This document shows positions 54,557-64,000 of a stretch of DNA of 64,000 bases, one piece after another; positions within the stretch are counted from its first letter, which is position 1, and the number at the start of each line of letters is the position of its first letter. The stretch comes from Acanthosepion pharaonis. Taxonomy: Eukaryota > Mollusca > Cephalopoda > Sepiida > Sepiidae. The notes under the pieces were generated by a model. The model worked only from the letters and a program-made list of their open reading frames with translations, had not been told where the DNA came from and did no database searches. The DNA lies in the NCBI GenBank assembly GCA_903632075.3, contig CAHIKZ030000247.1, positions 195,001 through 259,000 on the forward strand, in the 5' to 3' direction. A program made the position numbers and the translations under genes.

Positions 54557-54989
54557 ATGATGTTAATTTGGGGTTAATAAAGACAAACGCCAAATAACAT
54601 GTAACAATAAAAAGTGGTTTATTCGGTTGGTAAGTTGGTACAGATATCGCCTGAGTAGTCTATAACTAATTCAGCTCAAGAACTTCTCGGTATTTATCAT
54701 TTCACCCACGGGAAACGAATATGGCACAAGGCCGGTTTTATTGTGGGTTTCTCCGAGCCCGTAGGCTCGGCCAAAAATAGCCTTTTTGAAGCCGATTAGA
54801 CGGGTTCAGGCCCTGTCTACCTCCCCGGACGAAACCTTGCCCTTCGGCAAAGCCTCGTCCGGGTTCCTCTCTGCGTAAGCAGAGAGTTCGACAGCCGTCG
54901 GAAGTCAGCCCAAGGACTTCTCCGACACTGTCTTTTGACATGCCACTATTTAACCTCCTTGTTTGTAGACGAGTTCATCTTCAAGAAGT
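54557..54989 (-). mobile_element. LTR-like insertion within the LINE, carrying one hairpin module
   Basis: It begins TGTTATGATG followed by AATAAAG, as in the 10.4-kb LTR, and holds a single hairpin module at 54720-54890. LINE homology stops at 54556 and starts again near 54990, so the segment looks inserted. I could not find a matching CA end or target duplication, so the right border is uncertain. Confidence 0.4.
54720..54890. repeat. Hairpin-rich module, single diverged unit
   Basis: ATGGCACAAGGCCGG, GAGCCCGTAGGCTC, GAAGCCG...CGGGTTC, the outer stem CCCGGACGA/TCGTCCGGG (54824-54832, 54855-54863), the inner stem TTGCC-CTTC-GGCAA (54837-54850), then CTCTCTGC-GTAA-GCAGAGAG. Order and fold match the units at 26 kb, although the stem sequences differ. 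Confidence 0.75.
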
Positions 54990-55125
54990 CGAGATGCCAG
55001 GTTAGGGTCAATACTGTTACAGGCCCTTCTTTGGATTTTGTCGAGCATCTCAATATATATAGCTGGACCACCGGATCAAATATGACAGCATTACTCAACT
55101 CACGTACAAAAAGTAGCTTTATAAA
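54990..55125 (-). pseudogene. Jockey/CR1-like LINE fragment
   Basis: The minus strand reads a VECCCHIWSGGPAIYIEMLD-type block, then KIQRRACNSIDPNLASR. It is the same block as at 25.3 kb and lies upstream, in the LINE direction, of the 54.2-kb C-terminus. Confidence 0.7.
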
Positions 55126-55472
55126 TATGGGAGATGGATTCTGACAAGAAAATTGTCTTACACAACACAGTGAACCAACTTTTATAGCAGTAGATCTAGC
55201 AATTGATTTAATATAACCACCTCATTTCATTTCAGTAGAAAAAATGAGAGCAAGAAGGCGCAATGAGTTGCTCTCCTGGTGGTTAGCATCAGCCGCACTG
55301 ATAGAAGACAAAAAGCTCTATAATAATTAAAAGATAGGAGTTTTTTTTTGGAGGTATTAGAATTTACAGGCAATTCCTTACCCCAGTCAACAACTGATTG
55401 GAGGTCATTTTCGAGAGCAGTTACCATTTTTACTTTGTCGGGCCGATCGGATTTACTTTTAAGGCAGGAGTA

Positions 55473-55909
55473 AATAGTTGTGTCATTAGTCCTCTAGAAA
55501 GTCTTCCCCGATCATTCAAATAGTAACCTACATTAGTCGTATACCATTCTAATTTATTTTGGGGGACTGTGAATGAGTTTCTGTGTATCTTGACTCCAGT
55601 ACCTGTATTCGTCAGTGCCGGATTTAGGCATAAAATACAGCAAAGTTCAGCTTAGGGCATTACAATCCATAGGATCCTGAAAAAAAATTAAAGATATGTT
55701 ATGGGTAAGGGGGTTAATTTCTTATCTAGAGTCCTACGTGCTTTATACAATATTGGGCTTCAACATGTCTTAATCCCACACTGATAATAGTGTAAATCTA
55801 CGTTTCGAATGTTGCTATGCCCCTGGGAGATCGACACTAAATAATCGCTTAGAAACTGACTGTGTATTTGTTTGCAACATGAATCTCTAGGAAGGGAATA
55901 GGATAGGAA
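55473..55909. repeat. 0.43-kb direct duplication, copy 1
   Basis: AATAGTTGTGTCATTAGTCC through CAGTGCCGGATTTAGGCATA to GGGAATAGGATAGGAA. It recurs at 58763-59195 with few substitutions and small indels. It has no recognised coding content. Confidence 0.9.
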
Positions 55910-56059
55910 GATGTTTACTCTGACGCCTAGTCTTTGTTTTGAAGAATAGAATGGAAGGTAAGAAGGTGAAGGTAAGAGGAAGAATGAAAAATAAGGAGGA
56001 CAGATATCACATATCAGTTCAGTAGTCCTTTCTTTGTATCTAAGGAAGTTTTTTCTGTT

Positions 56060-56490
56060 TCTTAATACCCTGTCTACATTTTGTTAAGCATATTCGGCTA
56101 ACCTAATGCGCCTTCATTGCCTCATTTTTCGTCCGCTGTTAAAACACTTCGCAGGTATTTAAAATTTTGTGCTCGTTTGATTTTGGTATCGCCACTTTGT
56201 AATTTGTAATTTTCGGCTGTTCCTTTTGCTCGCAACCAAACATACTGTCTTTATGCATTTGATGTTTGATCCTTTCTTCTCAATTTCTTTCAGTATATTT
56301 TGTAGGAGTTTTTATAATTTCTTTCCGTGTCTGCTAACAACACTGTCTTATCTGCATATCTTATATTGTTAAAATTGTACCCGCCAATAATGAATCCTGT
56401 TAATACTTCTAATTTTCTCAGAATCGCCACGCTGTATAGGTTGAGAAGACACATTCTTGTCTTAACCCCCTTTCTATTTTTGTCTATCTA
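56060..56490 (-). pseudogene. RTE-like LINE, reverse transcriptase fragment
   Basis: The minus strand reads GVKTRMCLLNLYSVAILRKL, EVLTGFIIGGYNFNNIRYAD, KTVLLADTERN, then ILKEIEKKGSNIKCIKT and FKYLRSVLTADEK. It is the GVRQGC..., YADDTV and FKYLGS series of the family. The catalytic box is YADK here. Confidence 0.75.
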
Positions 56491-56952
56491 CTGAACTCAT
56501 TTTCTATTCGTATACAGGCGGTTTGCTGCCAGTATAAGTTCATCGCTGCATTACTTAAAATACAACATGACACCTATCAGAATTCAGTCTTGTGTTAGAA
56601 TCAGAATTGTGTTAAACTCACAGACATAACAACTCGAGAATTCGCATGGCAGATGTACTTAGAGAAGAAAATATTTTCAGATATAACTCACCTTTTCAAG
56701 AAAAATATTTTTTTTTTCAAAATTAGGGACAGTCAGCGAATTTTTAAAATATAAAATTTATTTCTCGATTAATCAAATGAGATATAATTATTACTCTACA
56801 CTGATGCAAGCAGGATGGTGTATTGACATATTGGGTGCGTATAGCAACGTGGATTGAATAAAGGGCTCACTAAGAAATTTACAAGGATGTTCCAAATACG
56901 ACAGATTCCTGACGAAGGCTGGGAGGTATAAAAAACGAACCGCTGTTATGAA

Positions 56953-56954
56953 CA

Positions 56955-56996
<42 letters not shown>

Positions 56997-57026
56997 TTAA
57001 ACCATTTCTTTTTCTTTTTCTTTTTT

Positions 57027-57094
<68 letters not shown>

Positions 57095-57107
57095 AACTGT
57101 TTCTTTT

Positions 57108-57170
<63 letters not shown>

Positions 57171-57172
57171 GT
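56953..57172. repeat. (TATC)n and (TTTC)n arrays
   Basis: (TATC)n at 56953-56996, (TTTC)n at 57024-57063, then (TATC)n blocks to about 57172. Confidence 0.95.
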
Positions 57173-57184
57173 GTGTTTCTGCGT

Positions 57185-57420
57185 GTGTGCGTATGTGTGC
57201 TGATCGTGTAACGGTTATCAGCGTGAAATCGAAATCGTCGAGCAGTATTCAATATCCGAACGATTTAGATTCGTTTATTTGGGGAACTGATGCCCTTGTA
57301 AAAGCCACGAATCTCTTCTCTTGAAGCTCTCGAGTTAGATAGCAGGACAAACTGAGGGAGTTTCCCAAGTATCTAGATGTGACTCCCGTGTCAGCTTAGA
57401 TTCCTAACCTTTCAAATAAA
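57185..57420 (+). repeat. SINE head related to S5, leading into a minisatellite
   Basis: A-box-like TGATCGTGTAACGGTTATCA and B-box-like GCAGTATTCAATATCC, then the SINE-type body ACTGATGCCCTTGTAAAAGC, ACGAATC. The first minisatellite unit starts at about 57360. Confidence 0.6.
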
Positions 57421-58360
57421 AAGAAAAAAAAAAGAAGAAAAACGTTGCCAAGTATCTAGATGTGACTTCCAAGTCGCCTTGGATTCCTTATCCTTCAAAT
57501 TAAAAGACAAACAAAAAGTTGCCACGTATCTAGATGTGACTCAAAAGTCGACTTGGATGTCTCATCCTTCCAATTTAAAAAAAAACAACAAAAAAACAAA
57601 AAACAACCAACAAACAAAAAGTTTCCAATCATCTATATGAGACTCCCACGTCGCACTGGTTGTCTTATAATTCAAATTAAAAAAAAAGAAAAGAAAAGTT
57701 GCCTAGTATCTAGACGTGACTCCCATGTCCCCCCGGTTGCCTTATCCGTCAAATTAAAAAACAACAAGTAAAAATTCCCCAAGTATTTAGATGTGACTGC
57801 CAAGTGGACTTGGTTGCCTGATTCTTCAAATTAAAAAAAAAAGAAACAAAAAGTTGCCAAGTATCTAGATGTGACTCCCAACTCGCGTTGGTTGCCTTCT
57901 CCATCAATTTAAAAAAAGAAACAAAAAGTTGTCAAGTATCTAGATATGACTTCCAAGTCGCGTTGGTTGACCTTCAAATTGAAACAGCAAGCACATAAAA
58001 AGTTGCCAAGTATCTTGGTGTGACCCCCAAGTCACCTTGGTTGACCTTCAAATTGAAACAACAAGCACATAAAAAGTTGCCAAGTATCTTGGTGTGACCC
58101 CCAAGTCACCTTGGTTGACCTTCAAATTGAAACAACAAGCACATAAAAAGTTGCCAAGTATCTTGGTGTGACCCCAAGTCACCTTGGTTGACCTTCAAAT
58201 TGAAACAACAAGCACATAAAAAGTTGCCAAGTATCTTAGTGTGACCCCAAGTCACCTTGGTTGACCTTCAAATTGAAACAACAAGCTCATAAAAAGTTGC
58301 CAAGTATCTTGGTGTGACCCCCCAAGTCACCTTGGTTGATTTATCCTACAAATTAAAAAT
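57360..58360 (+). repeat. Minisatellite, 13 units of about 75 bp
   Basis: The unit is GTTGCCAAGTATCTAGATGT, GACTCCCAAGTCGCCTTGGT, TGCCTTATCCTTCAAATTAA plus an A-rich linker. Units start near 57368, 57449, 57521, 57626, 57703, 57779, 57857, 57931, 58004, 58079, 58155, 58229 and 58303. The first eight vary in length and linker. The last five are almost identical (CTTGGTGTGACCCCCAAGTC). The unit also occurs once in the SINE at 47.75 kb. Confidence 0.95.
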
Positions 58361-58762
58361 GAAAGAAACATTCCCCTCCCCTGCCGCAAAAACAAAAGAA
58401 AATAGACCTTTCGACACCCAGCCATGATTCTTTTCCCCTACTCCCGCTCATGAACAGAGATACACAATGCCCCAGACACTTACGAGACTTGTTTAACTTG
58501 TTGGGTAAATCTGCGGTACGGAACAACGTATTTACAATAGACTATCTTTTTTCACCAAAACAAAACATGTACAAGTTAACAACTCCAATCAATTAAGGCC
58601 ATAGGTCTCGATAGACATTCCTGGTGTTCCATACTCCCTATCTTCTTGGGAGAACTCGGCCACTGCGCCAAATAAGCAAAATATTGTATACTCTTCTTTG
58701 ATGGAAGTGGATGTTGGTTGACGGAATCGATTCCATAACTTTGTATCTTCTCTCGCTCGAAG

Positions 58763-59195
58763 AATAGTTGTGTCATTAGTCCTCTAGAAAGTCTTCCCCG
58801 ATCATTCAAATAGTAACCTACATTAGTCGTATACCATTCTAATTTATTTTGGGGGACTGTGAATGAGTTTCTGTGTATCTTGACTCTAGTACCTGTATTT
58901 GGCAGTGCCAGATTTAGGCATAAAATACAGCAAAGTTCAGCTTAGGGCATTACAATCCATAGGAGCCTGAAAAAAATTAAAGATATTTTATGGGTAAGGG
59001 GGTTAATTTCTTATCTAAAGTCTTACGTGCTTTATACAGTATTGGGCTTCAACAAGTCTTAATCCTACACTGATAGTGTAAATCTACGTTTCGAATGTCA
59101 GTATGCCCCTGGGAGATCGACACTAAATAATCGCTTAGTAAACTGACTGTGTATTTGTTTACAACAGGAATCTGTAGGAAGGGAATAGGATAAGA
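58763..59195. repeat. 0.43-kb direct duplication, copy 2
   Basis: Same sequence as 55473-55909, in the same orientation, 3.29 kb downstream. Left flanks differ completely up to AATAGTTGTGTC. Right flanks differ after GGATArGAA. Confidence 0.9.
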
Positions 59196-59645
59196 ACTTT
59201 TGGATTCCGGAGATGAAAGAGATGAATGGAATTTGAAAACTTATCTGTTTTATTAATTACATTGACGGGTACATTTCTAACTAGCCAGTGGGGTGCTCTA
59301 TCAACCCCCCTGGGGAGCGGTTTCCATGAACGAAAATAACACGTCTACTTTCTTCGACTTGTAAAACTTAACTCCGACAAATCACTTTCTATCTCTCTAA
59401 CATTCCCACTTTCGGCTCATCCAATGAAAATCGACATCTCTTTTTTGTCTACCATCTGACCTTAAAGGTCAGACTCAGGAGGTCTGAGCCAAAATATACT
59501 GCCACTAAAAATAATAGTCTGAAGCTATTATTTAACACTGGTTGATCATATGTGCTTTTATTCTCTTATCTACCGCGCGGTTTTTCGTTTTCAACCGGCG
59601 ATTTTGTACTATGAGCTTTCTCTATCAAGTCGTACCTCCTCAAAC

Positions 59646-60025
59646 ATTATTATTATCATGTTTTGTCCCACAGAGTAAGGTTTTGAAAACACCGGGTACA
59701 TTTAGTTATCTGTTCAGACACAACATCGAGATTAGGCAGACAACACTTTCCTCAAAATATGCACAGTGTCCAAAAGAGACGATTTTTGGACACCAAATTG
59801 TGATAGTATTCCTAGCTGGTCAAAGAAGTCAAACAGTTGTAATGGGATTGATCCCAATGCTCCAGTCACCACTGGAATCACCTTGACATTCCCATTTGCA
59901 TTCGAAATAATCTTGCCATCTCAATTTTGAAATCAGAATAGTTTGTAATTTTCTCTATCACCTTGTTTTCTATATTTGTGTCATTTGGTATGGCGAAATC
60001 AATAATATGACAATTCTTGATGCCT
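59646..60025 (-). pseudogene. REL-endonuclease LINE of another subfamily, copy C (C-terminus)
   Basis: It starts directly after the (AAT)n tail of copy A and reads NCHIIDFAIPNDTNIENKVI, EKITNYSDFKIEMARLFRMQ, then in another frame IPVVTGALGSIPLQLFDFFD and LLDTVHILRKVLSA with a stop. The IIDFA aspartate and the K...Y lysine region of the REL nuclease are kept. It has a short tail ATAATAATAAT at 59646-59657. It is far from copies A and B in sequence. Confidence 0.75.
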
Positions 60026-61577
60026 TATTATTATTATTATTATTATTTTTATTTTCTTTGATTTCTGGCGTTTACACATTTCTTTCCGGGTCCCGCCCAG
60101 GGACCTAAGGTTAGAAATGGCGTCATGACACTTTCCACTGACAAAAAAAAAAAAAAAAAAATAAAATAAAATTACATAAAGCCCTTCGTAAGGTGTGGGC
60201 TGTACTTGTCAGAACAATTTTTGTATCTCCTTGAGGCATAGACTTCCAGGAATCCCTTCAATTAATCTACTGCAATCTTTTCCAACCAGTCCTAGGGCTC
60301 CAACTACAACAGGGATTGTTGATGTTCCCATATGCCACATTTTCGAGATTTCTATTTCAAGGTCCTTGTATTTTGACAGCTTTTTGAATATCTTCAAAGA
60401 TACATTGCAGTCAGCACGGACTGCCATGTCAATAAGGAGGCACCGTTTTTGTTTGTGGTCTTTAATAACAATATCTGGCCGGTTGGCCTTGATTGTTCTG
60501 TCAGTGTGTATTGTGTAGTCCCATAGAATTGTAACAGGTCCTATCTCCGTAACCGGTTCTGGGTGGTGTTCATACCAGTTTCTTTCAGTTTCCTTCCCGT
60601 AGAAGTTGCAGATTTTCCAGTGCAGATATTGGCCCACTCTGTCATGTCGGGTTTTATATTCAGTGGGTGCCATCACCGTGCAACCTGATACAAGATGATC
60701 AATCGTTTCCGGATATTTATCACAGAATCTGCATTTTGGGCTGACACAATATTTTAGTATATGTGCTTGATAATTCCTAGTTAGCAAGCATTGGTCCTGC
60801 GCAAGCAAGGATAAAACCTTCAGTTTTCCGCTTTCAACCCCTGCACTACGTAGCCACTGATGGGTACGGGTTTTGTCTACGTCAGCTTGTTTGGTACGGG
60901 CAGAGTATTGGCCATGATGCGGTTTATCTTGCCATCGCTTCTGTATCTGGTCGGTTGCATTCGTCTTTGCTGTCTTTTTTAGGTATTCTGCAGTTTCAGC
61001 CGGTGTATTGTGCTGCAGTTGCATCTCTACGCCCATTTGAAACTCCATTTTGAATTTGTTGGCTTCTTTTCATTACGGAGTAAAGACGCTTACTACTTTC
61101 ATGTTCCTTGACGCATACCATCATCCAGTCTTCTGTAGTTTCCAAATATCTTTGGAGGCCAATTGTTGTAGTTTTGTAGGACAGTTCTAGTTGAACTAAT
61201 CCTCTGCCTCCTTCGGATCTGGGCACATACAGACGATCAACATCAGCTTTGGAATGATGCATGCGATAGCAAGTGAGAAGCTTTCTCGTTTTGGCCTCCA
61301 TTCGCTTAATTTCAGCTATGGTCCAGTTAAGGACATTAAAGCTGTATTGCACCCCAGGGACAGCCAATGTATTTATGGCTGATATCCTGTTTTTTGAGTT
61401 TAGCTCAGTATTTAGTACCAGACGTACACGCCTGTAGTACTCTTTTCTTATTTTTTCCTTCATTTCGGGGTGTTGTATGCCATCTCCTTCGCTAATTCCT
61501 AGGTACTTATAAGCTTCGCCATGCTCCAGTTCTCTAATCTTTGTGACAAAATCCAAATCTATTAAGGGTGTTTCTGT
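60026..61577 (-). pseudogene. REL-endonuclease LINE (R2/R4-Dong-like), copy A, best preserved
   Basis: Two long frames, 61556-60996 (186 aa) and 61048-60209 (279 aa), are one protein broken by a frameshift near 61050. The first has IRELEHGEAYKYLGISEG, KIRKEYYRRVRLVLNTELN, LAVPGVQYSFNVLNW, DVDRLYVPRSEGGRGLVQLE (RT thumb side). The second has a CCHC knuckle (C106, C109, H118, C123), ILWDYTIHTDRTIKANRPD (P191-D192), LLIDMAV (D207) and LSKYKDLEIEISKMW (K226 region). A missing A near 60225 ends the frame early (EIQKLF instead of EIQKIVLTSTAHTLRR). A 3' UTR follows, ending at (AAT)n 60026-60050. The RT catalytic core is missing by 5' truncation. Confidence 0.85.
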
Positions 61578-62406
61578 ATTATTATTATTATTATTGTTGT
61601 TGTTGTTGCTGTTGTGGCTTTATTTCTTCTGGTTTTTGGTTTCTACTCATTTCTTTATTGGCCCCGACTAGAGACCTAATTTCATAAATGATATCATCAT
61701 ATTTTCCACTGAGCAGTTTTGAAAAAAAAAACGCACTTATTTTACAAAGGTAAAGCTCTTCGTAAGGTGTGGGCTGTAGTTGCGAGAACAATCTTTTGTA
61801 TTTCTTTAAGGCTTGGGCTACCAATAATCCCTTCAATAAATCAATCTGAGGGCTCCAACTACAACTGGAATTGTTAATGTCCCCATGCGTCACATTTTTG
61901 AAGTTTCTATTTCAATGTGCTTGTATTTTGATAGTTTTTTGAAAAATCTTCAAAGATACATTGCAATCTGCAGGGACTGTCATGTCAATAAGGAGGCAAT
62001 TTTTTTTTTGTTTACAGCCTCTAATCACGAAGTCTGGGCGATTTGCTTTTATTATTCTGTCTGTGTGTATAGTAGTCTCATAAAATTGTTACAGGTTCGA
62101 TCTCCGTAACCGGATTTGGGTGGTGTTCATACCAATTTCTTGAAGTTTCCTTTCTGTAAGTGTTGTAGATTTTCCAGTGCAGACATTATCCCACTCTGTT
62201 GTGCCGTGTTTTATATTCAGTGGGTGCCAATACTGCGCAACCTGATACAAGATGGTCAATTGTTTCCGGATATTTATCACAGAATCTGCATTTTGGACTA
62301 GCACACTTTTTCAGTATGTGTGCTTGATAATTTCTAGTTGGCAAGCATTAGTCCTGGGCAGCAACAATAAAGCCTTCAGTGACACTGATTATTATTATTA
62401 TTATTT
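61578..62406 (-). pseudogene. REL-endonuclease LINE, copy B, 5'-truncated
   Basis: It starts directly after (AAT)n (62389-62406) in the same order as copy A: AFIVAAQD-like text, the degraded knuckle CRFCDKYPETIDHLVSGCAV, GQCLHWKIYNTYRKET, WYEHHPNPVTEIEPVTIL, a degraded nuclease, 3' UTR, then (CAA)n-(TAA)n at 61578-61612. The latter is also the 5' junction of copy A. Confidence 0.75.
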
Positions 62407-62639
62407 TATTTTGACTTTAAACATTGAAGATACCGAATACCAAGGTGTTTATAAAATTTATAACATGTCTATACTAGAAATATTTTGTTATTTGCTATTG
62501 ATAAGTATTTATTTATCGCCCGGTTCACACACCTTCCCTGTCTTTTGAACAGAGATAGAGGATTATCATTTGTTTCCTATTTATGACTGGGGTTCTGGTT
62601 CTTAAATTTTTCTCATTTTCTTCCATTCTCAAGTAAACG

Positions 62640-62720
62640 CTTGCATCTTTGTGGCATTTTCGCCTTGCTTGGGATGAAGTGCTGCTGCTGTTGATGTTGA
62701 TGATGATGATGACGATGATG

Positions 62721-62777
<57 letters not shown>

Positions 62778-62780
62778 CTC
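62640..62780. repeat. LINE tail scrap, (GAT)n and (TA)n
   Basis: CGCCTTGCTTGGGATGAAG (62668) matches the end of the jockey/CR1-like 3' UTR on the plus strand. (GAT)n-like repeat and (TA)n to 62777 follow. Confidence 0.6.
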
Positions 62781-63187
62781 TGACATTAAACAATTTTACT
62801 AATCAATATAGTCTACCTTTTATCAAAGATACATTGATCCCAGGCGGATACGCCGATTCATGTGTAATTAACGAACCATTTTTTGGGGGGATACGATGCT
62901 AGTATTGTGCAAGTTTTATTACTACTGATACAATGATGAATTTTGTTAACTTGTAACGTCGACCGGAGAAAGAATATGATAACAAGTATAAAATTTAAAC
63001 AAAGTTGTTTTTTTTACATGTGCTCCGTAACAGTAGCCGGCGCTTACTGTGAATTTTGATAGTCAATAAACGTACAGATTACAGGGTGACGTCATTTGTG
63101 TGTTAATCAGCAGATTGGCTATCTCGAATCATTATCCTTATGTATGTATCTCATATTTAAATATGTACACACACTCACACACTCTCA

Positions 63188-63232
<45 letters not shown>

Positions 63233-63560
63233 GTATATATATATAATGCTCTAGAGTGCGCGGCTTGGTGAGACTAGTCGTGGCTCCAGGGGGCACAGTC
63301 CTATGGTTAAAGAGAACTCAGTAGAGTTCCACCACGGAATATGTGAGCGAGCGGCGCTATATTGAGTCTGATTTGCAATATCTTCGTCACCGAGGCCCAT
63401 TGGAACAGTTGGTATGATGTTTACAACCTAACTGTCAGGGTTTTAATTCTCGGTAGTGGATGCGCTCTGCTGTATGAGTCCCAAATATAGGATGAAATGA
63501 CCGTCCAGTGCTTTCTGCATTCTGTTGAGCTTTCTTTCAGACTCGATGAATTAATTAAAT
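62780..63560. other. Unassigned stretch with (CA)n
   Basis: (CA)n at about 63180-63222, then (TA)n. 63245-63560 is less AT-rich and has GGCACAGTCCTATGGTTAAA and CAGGGTTTTAATTCTCGG, which loosely recall A and B boxes, but no second copy is in the window. Confidence 0.35.
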
Positions 63561-63594
63561 ATATATATCAATCATTATTTTCTTAGGGGTACAG

Positions 63595-64000
63595 AATTTT
63601 ATTATGGAAATAAAAATGGCAAGACGAGCTTTACCATTCATGATTAAAAAAAAAATGATAATGATCTGCTCAAAATCTAAATTAGATGAAGAGCTAAAAT
63701 CAATTGCCAAAGTTCTAGCTAATAATGGGTACCCTTTGGATATTATGAAGGCTGTCATAAATAAGAAACTCTCAACTTTTTTTCTAAACCTAGACTGAGT
63801 ACGGCTTCTAAATGTCCTGTTTATTTGCGTTCTGTTTATTTTCTGGTTCGGTTCAATAAGTGGTAAATTTGCCAAACAGATTAGCTCAGCAATAAAAAAA
63901 TTGCTATTTTTCTGCCAATCTCGTATTGTTTTCTCTACCCGGTCTCCTTGGGTGTCTGCTTGAAAGGACGTTCTGCCTCCCCCACCATAATAATAATGTA
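63595..64000 (+). pseudogene. Penelope-like retroelement fragment, runs off the window
   Basis: Open frame 63604-63798: ALPFMIKKKMIMICSKSKLD, EELKSIAKVLANNGYPLDIM, KAVINKKLSTFFLNLD. In shifted frames: CPVYLR-type text, FWFGSISGKFAKQISSAIKK, then VFSTRSPWVSA and KDVLPPPP. This is the stretch between the RT and the GIY-YIG domain in Penelope-like elements (HRALMICSK, L----NGYP, WIG-S--F--QI--A-, F-T----------KD-LP), the same element type as at 1-1060. Frameshifts make it dead. Confidence 0.75.

Overview
The window reads as intergenic or intronic DNA from a large, AT-rich, repeat-dense invertebrate genome. No host protein-coding gene, genuine tRNA gene or CRISPR array could be supported. Perfect (TA)n arrays of 50-90 bp, (TATC)n arrays, Penelope-like retroelements, tRNA- and 5S-derived SINEs and many fold-back repeats together suggest a mollusc, most likely a cephalopod. 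That is an inference from repeat style and remembered repeat families, not from a marker gene. Almost every long open frame is either a degenerate retroelement fragment or a translation of a microsatellite.

Layout. 1-1060: decayed Penelope-like element (RT then GIY-YIG part). 1.2-10.4 kb: (TA)n arrays, fold-back repeats, an RTE-like LINE fragment, a (TATC)n higher-order repeat, a 600-bp polypyrimidine tract and an internally deleted IS630/mariner-type transposon. 10.4-13.4 kb: one solo-LTR-like element, then a second Penelope-like element whose reading frame is split by another copy of the same 348-bp LTR. 14.2-19.96 kb and 23.4-23.8 kb: chains of 5'-truncated LINE copies with a C-terminal CCHC knuckle and REL-type (PD-(D/E)XK) endonuclease, usually joined through (AAT)n tails. 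A matching minus-strand chain lies at 59.6-62.4 kb. 20.5 kb: pogo/Tigger-type MITE. 25.7-26.8 kb: an enlarged LTR copy carrying a threefold tandem hairpin-rich module, also found at 54.7 kb with compensating base changes. 29-31 kb: LINE fragments and the one CpG-rich patch. 32-36 kb: (TATC)n and (TA)n arrays with long inverted repeats. 37-39.6 kb: three tandem repeats of different unit length. 40.6-41.8 kb: a tRNA-derived SINE and a 5S rRNA-SINE chimera sharing one body. 43-50 kb: (TA)n arrays and fold-backs. 46.9-54 kb: SINE copies, some as head-to-tail dimers, plus RTE-like LINE pieces. 54-59.2 kb: jockey/CR1-like and RTE-like LINE remains, a 13-unit minisatellite that seems to have grown from a SINE, and a 0.43-kb direct duplication. 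The window ends inside another Penelope-like fragment.

Nothing here works as a pathway. The biology is that of mobile elements inserting into simple repeats and into each other. The strongest leads are the (AAT)n-linked LINE chains, the hairpin module with covarying stems, the 5S-SINE chimera, and a hammerhead-like fold near 1.35 kb. Coordinates of degenerate elements are approximate by tens of bases because they were read by eye.
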